A stretch of DNA of 64,000 nucleotides. Source: Tupaia tana (Eukaryota > Chordata > Mammalia > Scandentia > Tupaiidae). Where the stretch lies: the NCBI GenBank assembly GCA_026018925.1, contig JAKSZU010000026.1:14995127-15059126 (forward strand), read 5' to 3'. The notes below the pieces were generated by a model that did no database searches, had not been told where the DNA came from, and saw only the letters and a list, made by a program, of their open reading frames with translations. Positions 51,203-60,881 of this stretch are shown here, one piece after another (positions within the stretch are counted from its first letter, which is position 1; every line of letters starts with the position of its first letter). A program made the translations under genes and the position numbers.

Positions 51203-51480
51203 GGGGCCAGTAGGTGGCATAGTGGCTAAGGCCCTGGACTCCCTCATGGTTGACATATGGTCCACTGCCGTTCGAGTCCTGGACCCGGAAGCTTGAAACT
51301 GACACTAGGTACTTGTGCATGTGTGCCCAAAATCCCAAGAAGAGAATGGAGGAGATGGGATCGTGGCATGACCATCCTCCCTGGGGGGTGTTTTCTCACT
51401 TTCTGTTTCTCTGTCTCTTTTTGTCTTTCTGGCAAGTGCATACACCCTATAGGAAGAAAAAAAATTAAAAAAGAAAAAGA
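51203..51480 (+). mobile_element. Tu type III SINE, inserted in the LINE
   Basis: GGGGCCAGTAGGTGGCATAG head, an extra 8-10 bp (GACATATGGTCCAC) before the B box CGTTCGAGTCC, body, and GTGCATACACCCTATAGGAA with an A/G tail. Confidence 0.88.
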
Positions 51481-51916
51481 AAGAAAAGAAGGTTACACTG
51501 TTTTTACAGTCATGAGGGAGTCATTTCCTACACTTCCACCGTCCTGGATACTATCAATCTTTATCAAGGTTTTCCAGTTTGACAGGTGAAAAATGGTTTT
51601 GTTTTAATCCGCCGTTATTTAATTATTAGTGAGGTGAAGATTTTTTTTCATAGGTGTATGGGCCATTGGCTTTTCTTCTGTCAATCACCATTCATATAGT
51701 TCAGAACATGCTAAAATTTCTGTATTTTAGCAAGCTTCAGGAGGCTTTTTCTAGAGAAAAAAAGACATGTAAGTATTTCCCTGAGTGACCCTACAGAAGG
51801 AAACTTTCCAAAAAAAATAAATTCCATCATTCCTTTCAAAGTCAAACACATATAATTTCCCCCATATTTTTGTTGTGTTAAATATATATAACATAAAAAC
51901 TTAGCTTTTGTTTTTT

Positions 51917-52175
51917 TGAGAGTTTTTTTTTTTCTTTTAGCTATAGAGAGTGTGTACTCACCAGAGAGACAGAGAGAAAGTGAGAAATCACCCCCCAGGG
52001 AGATGGCCTCACCACAGTTCTTTCTCCTCCATTCTCCCCTTGGGATTTTGGGGATACACACACACACACATACACACACACACGGCATGTTTCAAGCCTC
52101 CAGGTCCAGGACTTGAGCCACGATCAACCACGTGGAAGTCCAGTGCCTTAAACATTACACCATCTACTGGCCCCA
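51917..52175 (-). mobile_element. Tu type III SINE with a CA run
   Basis: AGCTATAGAGAGTGTGTACT, GA block, ATCACCCCCCAGGGAGATGG, a (CA)n at about 52057-52083, GTTTCAAGCCTCCAGGTCCA and CATCTACTGGCCCC. Confidence 0.87.
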
Positions 52176-52194
52176 AAACTTACCATTTTAAAAC

Positions 52195-52412
52195 AATTAA
52201 TTATTAATTAATTAATTTTACAAAAGAGAGAGAGAAACAAAGAAAGACAAAGAGACAGCACCTCCAAGAGGGTGCACATGCCATGATCACCCCCCAGTCT
52301 CAGCTTGCCCCAGATCACAGGTATACATACATTACAGGTCCTGGGATGTGAACCCAGGACCTTTCTTATGTGGCCCAGTTGAATCATACCACTGTGCCAC
52401 TGCCTGGCTGCT
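52195..52412 (-). mobile_element. SINE-C family copy
   Basis: (TTAA)n start, GAGAGAGAGAAACAAAGAAA, ACCTCCAAGAGGGTGCACAT, CAGGTCCTGGGATGTGAACC, CAGGACCTTTCTTATGTGGC and CACTGTGCCACTGCCTGGC. Confidence 0.83.
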
Positions 52413-52754
52413 ACCTTTTTAATCTTTTGTAGGAGTACAGTTCTATGGCATAAATGCATTCACATTGTTGTACAACCATCACCCTCATCCATTTCCAGAA
52501 CCTTTTCAATATTTCCTGACTGAAACTCTGTAATCATTAAACACTAACTCCCGACCCCTGTTCCCACGCTCTGGCAACCACCATTCTATTTTCTGTGTCT
52601 GTGGATTTGACCACTCCAGGTACTTTGTATGAGTGCAATCATACAAGATCTGTCCTTTGGTGACTAGCTTATTTCACTTAGTTTAAGGTTGAAGTTCTCC
52701 ATGTTGCAATATGTATCAGAATTTCCCTTCCTGTTTAAGGCTGAGTACAAAAGT

Positions 52755-53370
52755 GATTTCAAGTTACCACTGGTTAGGATCCTCTATGGTTCTCCAGTAG
52801 ACCAGGGGTTCTAAAAGTGATGGTTAGAAGAGGTTCCAGGTTGCTGCTTAAGTCCTGGGTTCAGATGTCATTTCTGCTCAGGGTGTGGGTTTGACCAAGT
52901 CATGAAGCCTGACTCCCAGGTGCCTCAACTGTCCACTTACCTTCCCCATGATCATTTCCATGAACACAGCTTTCATGGTGCCTAACCACGCCATGTCCCA
53001 TCCAGTTGTCACCCTGCTTATTGGCAGCAGTAGCCTGGGTTGAATATGTGTTTGCATATGCACAGGCGTGCACACATGCAGAGGTACTGACAAATTTCTG
53101 TGAAGCTCAGATGCATACTTTGATTTGACTGGTTTGGAAACTTTAGCAGAGAGCATATACCGACCCTGCCTGCCTCACCCCATGTGACTTTTTGAGCTTT
53201 CTCTTAATCAGAGTCAAATCAGAGTTGTTCAAACCTGCTTTGCTTTGAGGACCCCCACCTCCTCCAAGAGTTTGTGCTGCTTCCAGGCTTGGTCTCACAA
53301 CTCCTAAGCCCACAGTAGTACTGAAGTTAGGAGGAAGAGAGATAGGAGAGATGCTTGTCAAGTTCTTTTT
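52755..53370. other. No recognisable element
   Basis: Unique-looking intronic sequence. No gene or repeat recognised. Confidence 0.45.
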
Positions 53371-53379
53371 TGTTTAGTC

Positions 53380-53646
53380 TCTTAAAAACTTTATTTTCTA
53401 TTCATAACAAGTGCATGAATGTACACATGAGAGAGAAAGAGAGAAAAAGTCACCCTTGACAGAATTTTGTCATACCATAATCCCCTTCCTTCAACCCTTC
53501 AGCTCTTCAGGATCTTGGGCAGGCACATATGCAGGTGATCAGCATGTTTTGGGTGTGCTGGGCCAGGGATCCAAACCCGTGGTCAGCCATGTGACTCCCA
53601 GCACTGTAGTCTAGTACCCTACCAACCATGCCATCAACATGGGCCC
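53380..53646 (-). mobile_element. SINE-E family copy
   Basis: On the minus strand: GGGCCCATGTTGATGGCATG head, GGGTTTGGATCCCTGG B-box-like, GAGCTGAAGGGTTGAAGGAA, GGGGATTATGGTATGACAAA, CTCTCATGTGTACATTCATG and GTTATGAATAGAAAATAAAG end. It matches the copies at 2625 and 58342. Confidence 0.7.
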
Positions 53647-53819
53647 AGGTTCTTTTAAAAATCAAAATCAGCAATATCAACTTTTTTAACATAATAATCA
53701 TAATAATCATGGTTTATTGCAGAAATAATCTCAAAACTTAGAGTTCTTAACAATATTTCGAAATGTGTATGTCTCTAGCCTCTTTCTCTCTCTCTCTCCA
53801 CATACGTATAGAATCTGGA

Positions 53820-54165
53820 GTGCTGGATGTGTGTGTTTATTTTTTTCTAATTTGGATTACTTTGAATGACTGCACAATATCTCATCATAATATGTCCTGT
53901 GTGTTATTTACCCATTCTTTTGTTGAAGGGAGGTGTTAGCTATTGGGTTATTTTCTAATTTGAGGGTGTCTTAAACAATTCTACAATTCCAGAAAACTCT
54001 GCATAGCCTTAGAGCTTTGGGCACAACACGATTATTTCCTTAGGTGACATTTTTAGAAGAATAATTTCTGTGTCATGAAGTGTGCATATTTATAAGGCTA
54101 TTGAATTTTACTGCCAAATTATCCTATGAAAATTGTACTGATTTATACTCCCTAGAAGCTAAAAA
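53820..54165 (-). mobile_element. Old LINE fragment, L1M-like, antisense
   Basis: GACTGCACAATATCTCATCA, TTTACCCATTCTTTTGTTGA, TGTCATGAAGTGTGCATATT and TGCCAAATTATCCTATGAAA resemble antisense old L1. Confidence 0.5.
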
Positions 54166-54817
54166 TCTTCTTACCAAGAATGGTAGAAAGAACACTCAGA
54201 AAATACATAAAAACAAGAAAACCACTCGAGCAGTCCCCATGCTGCCGCTATCCAGCTAGGTGTATCTGAGCAAGTTACTGTGTGACCATTTTGTGCCAAA
54301 AAGAGGTTGCGTTAGCTCAAAAACTGGCAAACTTTTTCCATAAGTGGCCAGATAGTGACTTTCTTAGGTTTTATGTGCCAAACAGCAGTAATTTTCAACC
54401 GGGGGTGATTTTTCACTCCCAGTGTCAAGGGATATTATTGTTAGCATACATCTCTCTCTCTTCTCTTTCTCTTTCTCTTTCTCTTTCTCTTTCTCTTTCT
54501 CTTTCTCTTCTTTCTCTTTCTCTTTCTTGTGTGTGTATGCACACACTCTTTTTTTTTATTAATTTATTTATTTTTGTATATACTTTCAATCATATTGTTT
54601 GGCTTACAATGAGACCATTTCAATATGTGAACATTTCTCCCCAGACCCGTTGATCGAAATATCTTCAACAGATAACACCACACCTCCCCATCCCGTCAAT
54701 GCTCTACCTCTGTATCCCTTCTCCAAATGTCTTTCGTTGGGCCCCACTCCTCCACATACACCTCATCTGACATTCACACCCATCTCTTGTGTTTGTTCAA
54801 CTGTTAGTCAATCAGTT

Positions 54818-55825
54818 TCAGACATAGAATGCAGACAAACGGTATATGTTAAGTGGGGACATACAATGTCTCTCCTTCATAGCCTGGCTTGCCTCACTCA
54901 GCAGTACATCTTCCATATTCTTCCACTTTCTGTCAAAAGCCAGGGCTCTGTTGGTTTTTATGGCTGAGTAGTATTCCATAGAGTATATGTGCCACAGTTT
55001 TTCAATCCATTCCTCCATACGGGGGCATCTGGGTTGGTTCCATGACTTAGCAATTGTGAATAGTGCCGCAATAAACATCGATGTGCAAGCACTTTTCCAA
55101 TGAAGAATTCTTCTGTCCTTTGGGTAGATACCGAGGAGTGGGATCTCTGGATCATATGGCAGATCTCTCTGTAGATTTTTGAGGAATCTCCAAATTATTC
55201 TCCACAGTGGTTGGACCAATCTACATTCCCACCAGCAGTGTAAAAGAGTTCCCCTTTCACCACACCCCCGCCAACACTTATCATTTTTTGTTTTTTTAAT
55301 ATTAGACAATCTGACTGGGGTTAGGTGGTATCTCATTGTTGTTTTTATCTGCATTTCCCTTACGATGAGGGAGGTTGAACATTTTTTCATATGCCTTTTG
55401 GCCATTCGTATGTCATCCTTAGAGAGTGTTTTCTTCATCTCCTTCTCCCATCTTTTAATAGGGTTGCTCATCTTTTTTCCAAACACCTTTTTTAGTTCCT
55501 TGTGTATTCTGGTTATCAGTCCCTTATCTGATGCAACATTTACAAAAATATTTTCCCATTCTGAGGGCTGTCGATTCACACTAACTACTGTGTCTTTGGC
55601 CATGCAGAAACTTCTTAGTCTGATGTAATCCCACTTGTCTATTTTGTGGACGATGGACTCTGCTTTGAGGGTCTTCTTTAGGAAGTCTTTCCCTACACCA
55701 ATGTCTCCCAGAGTTTCCCCAGCATTCTCCAGGAGCAGCTTTATAGTTTGAGGTCTTAGATTTAGATCCTTGATCCACCTTGACTTGATTCTTGTCAAAG
55801 GAGAGAGGTAGGGGTTCAGATTCAT
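54818..55825 (-). CDS. L1 ORF2p C-terminal part (partial)
   Basis: A 335-residue open frame, uninterrupted to its stop, covers the region after the reverse transcriptase: [48 protein letters not shown] and [10 protein letters not shown]. It includes the Cys-rich motif [18 protein letters not shown] (C-x3-C-x7-H-x4-C) and the usual LLGIYPKD and [13 protein letters not shown] blocks. The endonuclease and catalytic reverse transcriptase core are absent, so it is an inactive 3' fragment. The intact frame indicates a recent insertion. Confidence 0.9.
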   Translation of the reverse strand: MNLNPYLSPLTRIKSRWIKDLNLRPQTIKLLLENAGETLGDIGVGKDFLKKTLKAESIVHKIDKWDYIRLRSFCMAKDTVVSVNRQPSEWENIFVNVASDKGLITRIHKELKKVFGKKMSNPIKRWEKEMKKTLSKDDIRMAKRHMKKCSTSLIVREMQIKTTMRYHLTPVRLSNIKKTKNDKCWRGCGERGTLLHCWWECRLVQPLWRIIWRFLKNLQRDLPYDPEIPLLGIYPKDRRILHWKSACTSMFIAALFTIAKSWNQPRCPRMEEWIEKLWHIYSMEYYSAIKTNRALAFDRKWKNMEDVLLSEASQAMKERHCMSPLNIYRLSAFYV

Positions 55826-55862
55826 CTTTCTGCAAGTGGAAGTCCAGTTTCTCCAGCACCAC

Positions 55863-56220
55863 TTAATCTACCTATTTAATGCAATGCCAATCAAAGTACC
55901 AGACACATTCTTCACAGATCTAGAAAAGACAATCTTAAAATTTGTCTGGAATCATAAAAGACCCCGTATTGCCAAAGCACTTCTACACAAGAAGAATGGA
56001 GTGGGTGGCATCTCAATCCCCGATCCAAAAATATATTACAAAGCTGTGGTAATAAAGACAGCATGGTATTGGCACAGAAACAGACATGTGGACCAATGGA
56101 ACAGAATAGAGTCCCCAGAAATAAGTGCCCAAACATACAGTCAACTGATCTTTGACAAGGGGTACCAGTCAATCCAGCGGGAAAATGAAAGCCTCTTCAG
56201 CAAGTTGTGCTGGAGAAACT
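55863..56220 (+). pseudogene. Inverted upstream ORF2 segment of the same L1
   Basis: The plus-strand frame runs [71 protein letters not shown] and [10 protein letters not shown]. In intact L1 this directly precedes the segment now on the opposite strand. It is a fragment created by the inversion, not a gene. Confidence 0.9.
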
Positions 56221-56610
56221 GCACACACTCTTTATGAGTAGAAAATAAGTAAAACTTATTAAAAAACAAACAAGCAAAAAGAAACCTGCTATGGGAATTT
56301 AGTGAAAAGAGGTTAGGATGCTTCTCAGCATCCTCCAGTGCAAAACACAGTGCCCACCACAAAGGGTTATCCAGCCCCAAATGTCGATGGTGCTGCAGTT
56401 GGGTGAACCTTCAAGAAGTCCTGCCACCTGATCTCTGTTGCAGCTGCTCAACCCTGCCATCGTAGTACCCAGCCAGCCATAGACAATGCAGAAGGAAATA
56501 GATAAGACAGTGTTCCAATAAACATTTATTGATGGACATTGAAATCTTATTTTTGTATGATTTTCATATGTCACAAAATATTATTCTTTAAAAAAAAAAA
56601 ACTGTATTCA

Positions 56611-56862
56611 GGTCAGCTCTATGGCCTAAGGAAGCTGGATCCCACTTGGCTGACCACATGGTTCTAGTCCCAGACCCAGTGGCTTGAGAAACATGCCAGG
56701 CATGCGTACATGCATGCCCAAAATGCCAAAAAGAATGAGAGATGGAGAAGGGATTGTGGTGTGACCATTGAGGGGGGTGCTTTCTCCTCTCCCTTTCTCT
56801 GTCTCTCTGTCTCTTTCTCTCTGGCAAGCACATATACCCTCTAGCCAAAAAAAAAAAATTAT
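56611..56862 (+). mobile_element. Tu type III SINE, older, inserted in the hAT element
   Basis: GGTCAGCTCTATGGCCTAAG head, GGTTCTAGTCCCAGACCCAG, GGGATTGTGGTGTGACCATT, GAGGGGGGTGCTTTCTCC and GCACATATACCCTCTAGCCA. Confidence 0.83.
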
Positions 56863-57034
56863 TTTTTATTCAGATCATTTAAAAACATCAAAGATTCTTT
56901 GATTGCCTCCATGCAAAAGCCAGCAGTGGACTGGATATGGCCTTCATGCAGGTAGTCGGTTAAAGGCTGGTTAACCTCTGGGTTGGTTAAAGGCTGTTGT
57001 TTGGAGATTCTATGAGATAGAGATAAAGATATTA

Positions 57035-57250
57035 TTGAGCACTGTGTGTGGATTATGATCTTGTCTAATCACACACCAAGGCTGTGGAAGGTTCTTATTC
57101 ACATTTTAAAGATGAGGAACTTGAGGCTGAGAGAGCCAAAGTCACCTGTCTGAGGTCTTTCAGCTACAAAGTGAAGGAGCTGGGATTTGAACCAGGTATG
57201 GACCCTTCTAGAGCCAGCACGTTAAATCAACAGGCTGCCTGACTCCAAAT
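57035..57250 (-). mobile_element. MIR SINE, antisense
   Basis: ACATTTTAAAGATGAGGAAC, TTGAGGCTGAGAGAGCCAAA, AGTGAAGGAGCTGGGATTTG and AACCAGGTATGGACC are antisense MIR, including the B-box complement. Confidence 0.8.
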
Positions 57251-57628
57251 GATACGACTGTTCCCTAAGGCTGTGTGTGTTCATCTGAGGTTGGGGCCAA
57301 AGTGAAAAGTGGAAATGGAGGGAGGGATAGATGGGGGTGGGTAGTGAAAAATGGAGAAATGGCAGTGTGTGGAGAGAAAAGGCTGCTGGTGGAAAGAATG
57401 CAGGGAGGAGGTTCCACGGTTGTGGGCAGCCTCTCAGAATTCCCCACTGTGTCTGTCTTGGTTTGACCTCTTTCTCACCCACTGTGTCCATCTTGGGCCT
57501 CGCACATGCTTAGCCCTTCTGCCCCAACTCATAGCTTTATGCTGTTTGCCATCAGTGTTTCTCCACCAAGGCCTGAACTGTCTAGGCTGGGCCCAAGGCA
57601 CGTTTGCCTCCATAGGTCCCTTTCTTCC

Positions 57629-57637
<9 letters not shown>

Positions 57638-57672
<35 letters not shown>

Positions 57673-57748
57673 AAGAGAAGAGAAGAGAAGAGAAGAGAAG
57701 AGAAGAGAAGAGAAGAGAAGAGAAGAGAAGAGAAGAGAAGAGAAGAGA
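57638..57748. repeat. (GA)n and (AGAAG)n microsatellite
   Basis: About 15 GA units are followed by some 16 units of AGAAG. Purine-rich on the plus strand; likely highly polymorphic. Confidence 0.95.
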
Positions 57749-57756
57749 GATCAAGT

Positions 57757-57935
57757 CTAGGTGTCTTAGTGGTGCAGAGATAGTGCCATTGCCTGGGAGG
57801 CTGAAAGCTACATGGGAGGCAGAGGTTGGTTCCCAGCCAGCTACGCATGCCAGGCTCTGTTGTGTGTAAAACCAGCTAATTAGGAGGCTAGAGCAGGAGG
57901 ACCTTGACACCATGAGACCATTCAAAGTACTGTCT
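57757..57935 (+). mobile_element. Tu type I-like SINE (tRNA head plus 7SL monomer)
   Basis: TCTAGGTGTCTTAGTGGTGC head, GAGGTTGGTTCCCAGCC B-box-like, TACGCATGCCAGGCTCTGTT, then AAAACCAGCTAATTAGGAGG, CTAGAGCAGGAGGACCTTGA and ACACCATGAGACC. It is diverged, and the 7SL part is shorter than in 36775. Confidence 0.72.
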
Positions 57936-57936
57936 G

Positions 57937-58152
57937 TGGGCCAGTGGTGGCACAATAGTAATGCACCTGGATCCACATGGAATGGTTCTGGGTTCATGTC
58001 CTGGGACCTCCCTGAGTAGTCTATGTGCATGTGGAGCAGGCCAGCTGAGACTGGGGATGGATTGTGGTGTGAAGGGCTGATTGTGGGTGCCTATCTCTGT
58101 CTTTCTCTCTCATAGAAGAGATAAATGAATAGACTTTTTTTAAAAAAAAAAC
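57937..58152 (+). mobile_element. SINE-C family copy
   Basis: GGGCCAGTGGTGGCACAATA head, GGGTTCATGTCCTGGGACCT, GTCTATGTGCATGTGGAGCA, GGCCAGCTGAGACTGGGGAT, GGATTGTGGTGTGAAGGGCT, CT-rich part, TCATAGAAGAGATAAATGAA and A-tail. The best full-length SINE-C here. Confidence 0.85.
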
Positions 58153-58341
58153 TAACCTATCTCACTCTACTGTCCCTTCCATCTCTCTTTTTCTCTCTCT
58201 TCTCATGAAGACTGAAGAAAAGAAGAAAAAAGAGCTTTAACGTTATATTTACCACTGCGTTGCTGTAAAGAAAATATGCATGCTAGATTCGTTATGACGT
58301 AGTTATTAGTAACACACTAATTTTTTTTTCAGATCATAAAA

Positions 58342-58595
58342 GAGTTGGCTCTGTGGTGCAGTAGTAATGCACTGCTAAAAGGGAAGTGGATCCCTCATGG
58401 CGACCACAGTTCAGATTCTCAGCCTGAGACATGCTGGGCACGTACATGGGTGCCCAGGATTCGATGGGCTGGAGGAAGGGGATTGCAGAGTTACCAGGCT
58501 CTGTGGAGGGTTCTCTCTCTCTGTCTCTCTCTCTCTCTCATATTCATGTGTGCATGCATGTATTCTCATGAATGAAGACAAAAAAAATAAGAGAA
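58342..58595 (+). mobile_element. SINE-E family copy
   Basis: GAGTTGGCTCTGTGGTGCAG head, ACAGTTCAGATTCTCAGCC B-box-like, GATTCGATGGGCTGGAGGAA, GGCTCTGTGGAGGGTTCTCT, a CT run and TTCTCATGAATGAAGACAAA end. Confidence 0.75.
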
Positions 58596-58999
58596 AAGGA
58601 AAACAGAAGGATTTCCATGGGCCCTTGAAGTATGGTGAGCCCCAGGCGCTATACCTCTGATGCCAAGGGGAAGAAATCCCTCTGATGCTATTTCCCCACA
58701 GTTCTGGGATCAAGTGCCAGCAAGCAAACTTCTATATTCTCTGAGCTGAAATCTCCTTGCTTTTACAAATGTAATAATGATGCCTTATTAATCTGAAGTC
58801 TGAGTGTGATGATAAAATCACCTATAATTTCATTTGTTTGTTTGCTCATTCTTTGGATCAGCAGAAGGGTTATTATTTTTACTGATTTTTTTTTTATTGA
58901 GCAGCTACTAAATGGCTCCCTACACTGCATACAGTACAGCCATGTCTTGAAAAACCATGTGATATGGACAAACTTACATTAAAATGCCGGCAAGCATGA

Positions 59000-59150
59000 G
59001 ATACTTGACATACAGGATATAGGTACTAGTTTCTACTCCACTGAATAGATGAAGAAACTGAGACTCAGAGAGGTTTAAAGCTGTCCGTGTGTAAGCAGTA
59101 GAGCTGGGGTTCATATCCTGATCCTTTGACTCCAGCACCGTGCTACCTTC
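59000..59150 (-). mobile_element. MIR SINE, antisense
   Basis: AGATGAAGAAACTGAGACTC, AGAGAGGTTTAAAGCTGTCC and AGAGCTGGGGTTCATATCC are antisense MIR. Confidence 0.8.
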
Positions 59151-59689
59151 CCCAGCTGTCTGGTAAGCCTGAGGGCATGTCCCCCCTATAGCGCTGGTTC
59201 CAGGTTGCAGTACTGAGGACTGGCAGGTGCCAGGCACCCAGGAACTGTGGCTCATGCTTCAGTGGCTTCGGGGACAGTTTAGCCTCACAGGCTCCCCAAC
59301 TCTGCCCACCCTTCTCCAGAAGGGCACCAGTGGCGTCAGCAACCCTGTCCCCTCTTGTCACACCTGTCTGTCGGCCTCAGATCCACAGAACCCCCAGGTT
59401 AATCTCCTGTCAGCTAGATGCCTGACACCGTCACCCCCTGCCCATCACATCTGCTAGTTTCCCCTCCAGCTTCCTCCAGGGAGGTCTGTGCAAGCAAGGG
59501 GGTACTGTAGCATGAGCCCAGGCAGCTCTGAGGTTTGCTTGATTCTCCTTTGGAGAATCTCCTACTGGGGGGAGAAATTGGGGCTTGTGGAGACCATTTG
59601 AACCCAGGGCCCCCAGCTCCAGGGCCAGAAGGGAGTGCTGACTGATGTGACCAAGGGTGACCAGACCCTGGTGGGTGGCAGATTACCCA

Positions 59690-59850
59690 TCAACTTCAGT
59701 TCTGGCTGTGTCTCCCACATGCTGGGTATATCTCTGTGCTCAGTTTCTTTATCTGCAAAAGGGGGCTATGCCTGTCTCTTACCCCACTACCACTGAGAAG
59801 GCTAAACGAGGTCATATCTTCTAAGCTCTCAGGACAGCGAGTGCATCTCA
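59690..59850 (+). mobile_element. MIR SINE
   Basis: CTCAGTTTCTTTATCTGCAA, AAGGGGGCTATGCCTGTCTC and GAAGGCTAAACGAGGTCATA are sense MIR. Confidence 0.7.
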
Positions 59851-60130
59851 GTTCTTGTCATTAATTAATGTTAGAGGGATTTTCTCTGTGTGCAAAGTAG
59901 CCTCGTGCTACCCTAATTTAATGCAAATAGATCTTCATTAGTGACCACTCTGAGCCAGACGGGCCCTGAACTGGGTACCAGGGAGCTGAGGTAAACCAGA
60001 CATGTCCCTTGTCCTTGAGGAGCTCCCTGTCATTGAGATCAAAAGCCAGCTTACACTGCAGGTGCTACACAAGGATAGGTCTAGCTATACTGAATCCCAT
60101 CACCTACAGAATTGTCTTGGGGGGGGGGGG

Positions 60131-60410
60131 GTCGTGCCAGAAGGTGGCACAGTGATCAAGGCAGCAGACTCCCACATTGTCGACCATGGTTCAAGTCCTA
60201 GATCTGGCAGCTTGAAACTCAGACCAGATGCGTGTGCATGTGTGCCCAAAATCCCAAGAGGAGACTGGAGAAGGGATTGTGGCATGACCATCTCCCCCAG
60301 AAGGCGATTTCTTGCTTTCTGTCTCTCTGGTGAGCACACGTGTCTGACAGGAAAAATCTCTTAAAAAACAAACAAACAAACAAACAAAATAAAAACAAAA
60401 AACAAACAAA
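60131..60410 (+). mobile_element. Tu type III SINE preceded by a G run
   Basis: A run of about 14 G precedes GTGCCAGAAGGTGGCACAGT; B box GGTTCAAGTCC; GATTGTGGCATGACCATCTC; GCACACGTGTCTGACAGGAA; tail (AAAC)n. Imperfect flanking AATTGTCTTGG / AACTGTCATGG. Confidence 0.87.
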
Positions 60411-60630
60411 ACTGTCATGGGCTCTGGGATGATCAGAAGTCTTGGAAGGCAACAAGGAGTTTGAGTGGGAAGAGAGACACTCTCAGAGCCCCTCTTCCTC
60501 CTAGACCAGGGACTCTTCCTCTCTTCCTACTCCTGTGTTTATTTTTGTGTCTCTTTGTAGCCTTTGCTGTTTCCCTCTTTGTGTGTATGTGTATGTGTGT
60601 GTTTGGGGGAGATCATTTCAGACCATGTCT

Positions 60631-60881
60631 TTTTTTTTTTTCTTTTTCTTTTTTAATTGCTAGGGTGCATATGTACTTGCCAGAAGGAGAGGGAGAAAGC
60701 ACCTCTGTCAGTGTGGTCATGCCACAGTCTCTTCTCCATTTCTCTCCCCTCTTGGGATTTAGAGGCATGCACATACATACACATGCCCAGTGTGATTCTG
60801 AAGCCACCAGGGCTGGGTTGGAACTGCAGTCAGCCATGCAGGATCTGGCTCCCCTAACCACTAGGCTTTGAGGCCAGCCCG
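60631..60881 (-). mobile_element. Tu type III SINE, older subfamily
   Basis: TTTAATTGCTAGGGTGCATA, GAGAAAGCACCTCTGTCAGT, CTGAAGCCACCAGGGCTGGG, GGAACTGCAGTCAGCCATGC and GGCTTTGAGGCCAGCCC. Flanking ACCATGTCTT / AACATGTCTT. Confidence 0.82.

Larger units (their letters stand above)
50100..51690 (-). mobile_element. Old L1-class LINE, antisense, with two interruptions
   Basis: TTTTCACCTAACTGTGTTAA, GGATATACCATAATCAATTG (to about 50455), then GACCAAAGAGTATGTGCAAT (51145) and TTTGACAGGTGAAAAATGGT, TTAGTGAGGTGAAGATTTTT (to 51690) are consecutive antisense blocks. It is split by the unknown segment 50456-51085 and a Tu III at 51203. Confidence 0.65.
51870..52750 (-). mobile_element. L1M LINE 3'UTR, antisense, with two SINEs inside
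   Basis: ATAACATAAAAACTTAGC, AAACTTACCATTTTAAAAC, TACAGTTCTATGGCATAAAT, TTCACATTGTTGTACAACCA, TCTGGCAACCACCATTCTAT and GACTAGCTTATTTCACTTAG follow the antisense L1M (MA/MB-class) 3'UTR. Non-coding. Confidence 0.85.
54553..56220 (-). mobile_element. Young L1 insertion with 5' inversion (twin priming)
   Basis: Bases 54553-55862 are the L1 3' part on the minus strand (ORF2 C-terminus and about 265 bp of 3'UTR with a short A-tail). Bases 55863-56220 are the adjoining upstream ORF2 segment in the opposite orientation. Both segments contain TGCTGGAGAAACT, a 13-14-bp overlap at the inversion point. The perfect 13-bp TSD GCACACACTCTTT lies at 54540-54552 and 56221-56233. The L1 is 5'-truncated and cannot be autonomous. 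Confidence 0.93.
54441..56265 (+). mobile_element. SINE-E 3' end, split by the L1
   Basis: The TCTCTTT-rich tract (54450-54527), GTGTGTATGCACACACTCTT and, beyond the L1, TATGAGTAGAAAATAAGTAA with an A-rich end match the 3' third of SINE-E (CATGAATGAAGA and TATGAATAGAAAATAAAG in other copies). No tRNA-like head is seen, so it is 5'-truncated. Confidence 0.55.
54385..56412 (-). mobile_element. MER5A hAT MITE, split by SINE and L1
   Basis: GTAATTTTCAACCGGGGGTG and ATTTTTCACTCCCAGTGTCA (54390-54440) are one end. AGGATGCTTCTCAGCATCCT, AGGGTTATCCAGCCCCAAAT and GTCGATGGTGCTGCAGTTGG (56310-56410) are the other. All material between them was inserted later. Second layer of the nest. Confidence 0.78.
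54312..56968 (+). mobile_element. hAT-type MITE, outermost layer of a nested locus
   Basis: AACTGGCAAACTTTTTCCAT and AGTGGCCAGATAGTGACTTT open it. After 56412 it continues with CTGATCTCTGTTGCAGCTGC, CAGCCATAGACAATGCAGAA, GTGTTCCAATAAACATTTAT and GTGTCACAAAATATTATTC-like text to 56585, and after a Tu III closes with AGCAGTGGACTGGATATGGC. MER5A, a SINE, an L1 and a Tu III lie inside. Same family as 20625 and 24005. Confidence 0.78.

Noticed and set aside
57757-57935. Primate Alu or rodent B1
   Set aside because: The 7SL parts are attached to a tRNA-like head and carry a different internal deletion; no free Alu dimer or B1 is present.
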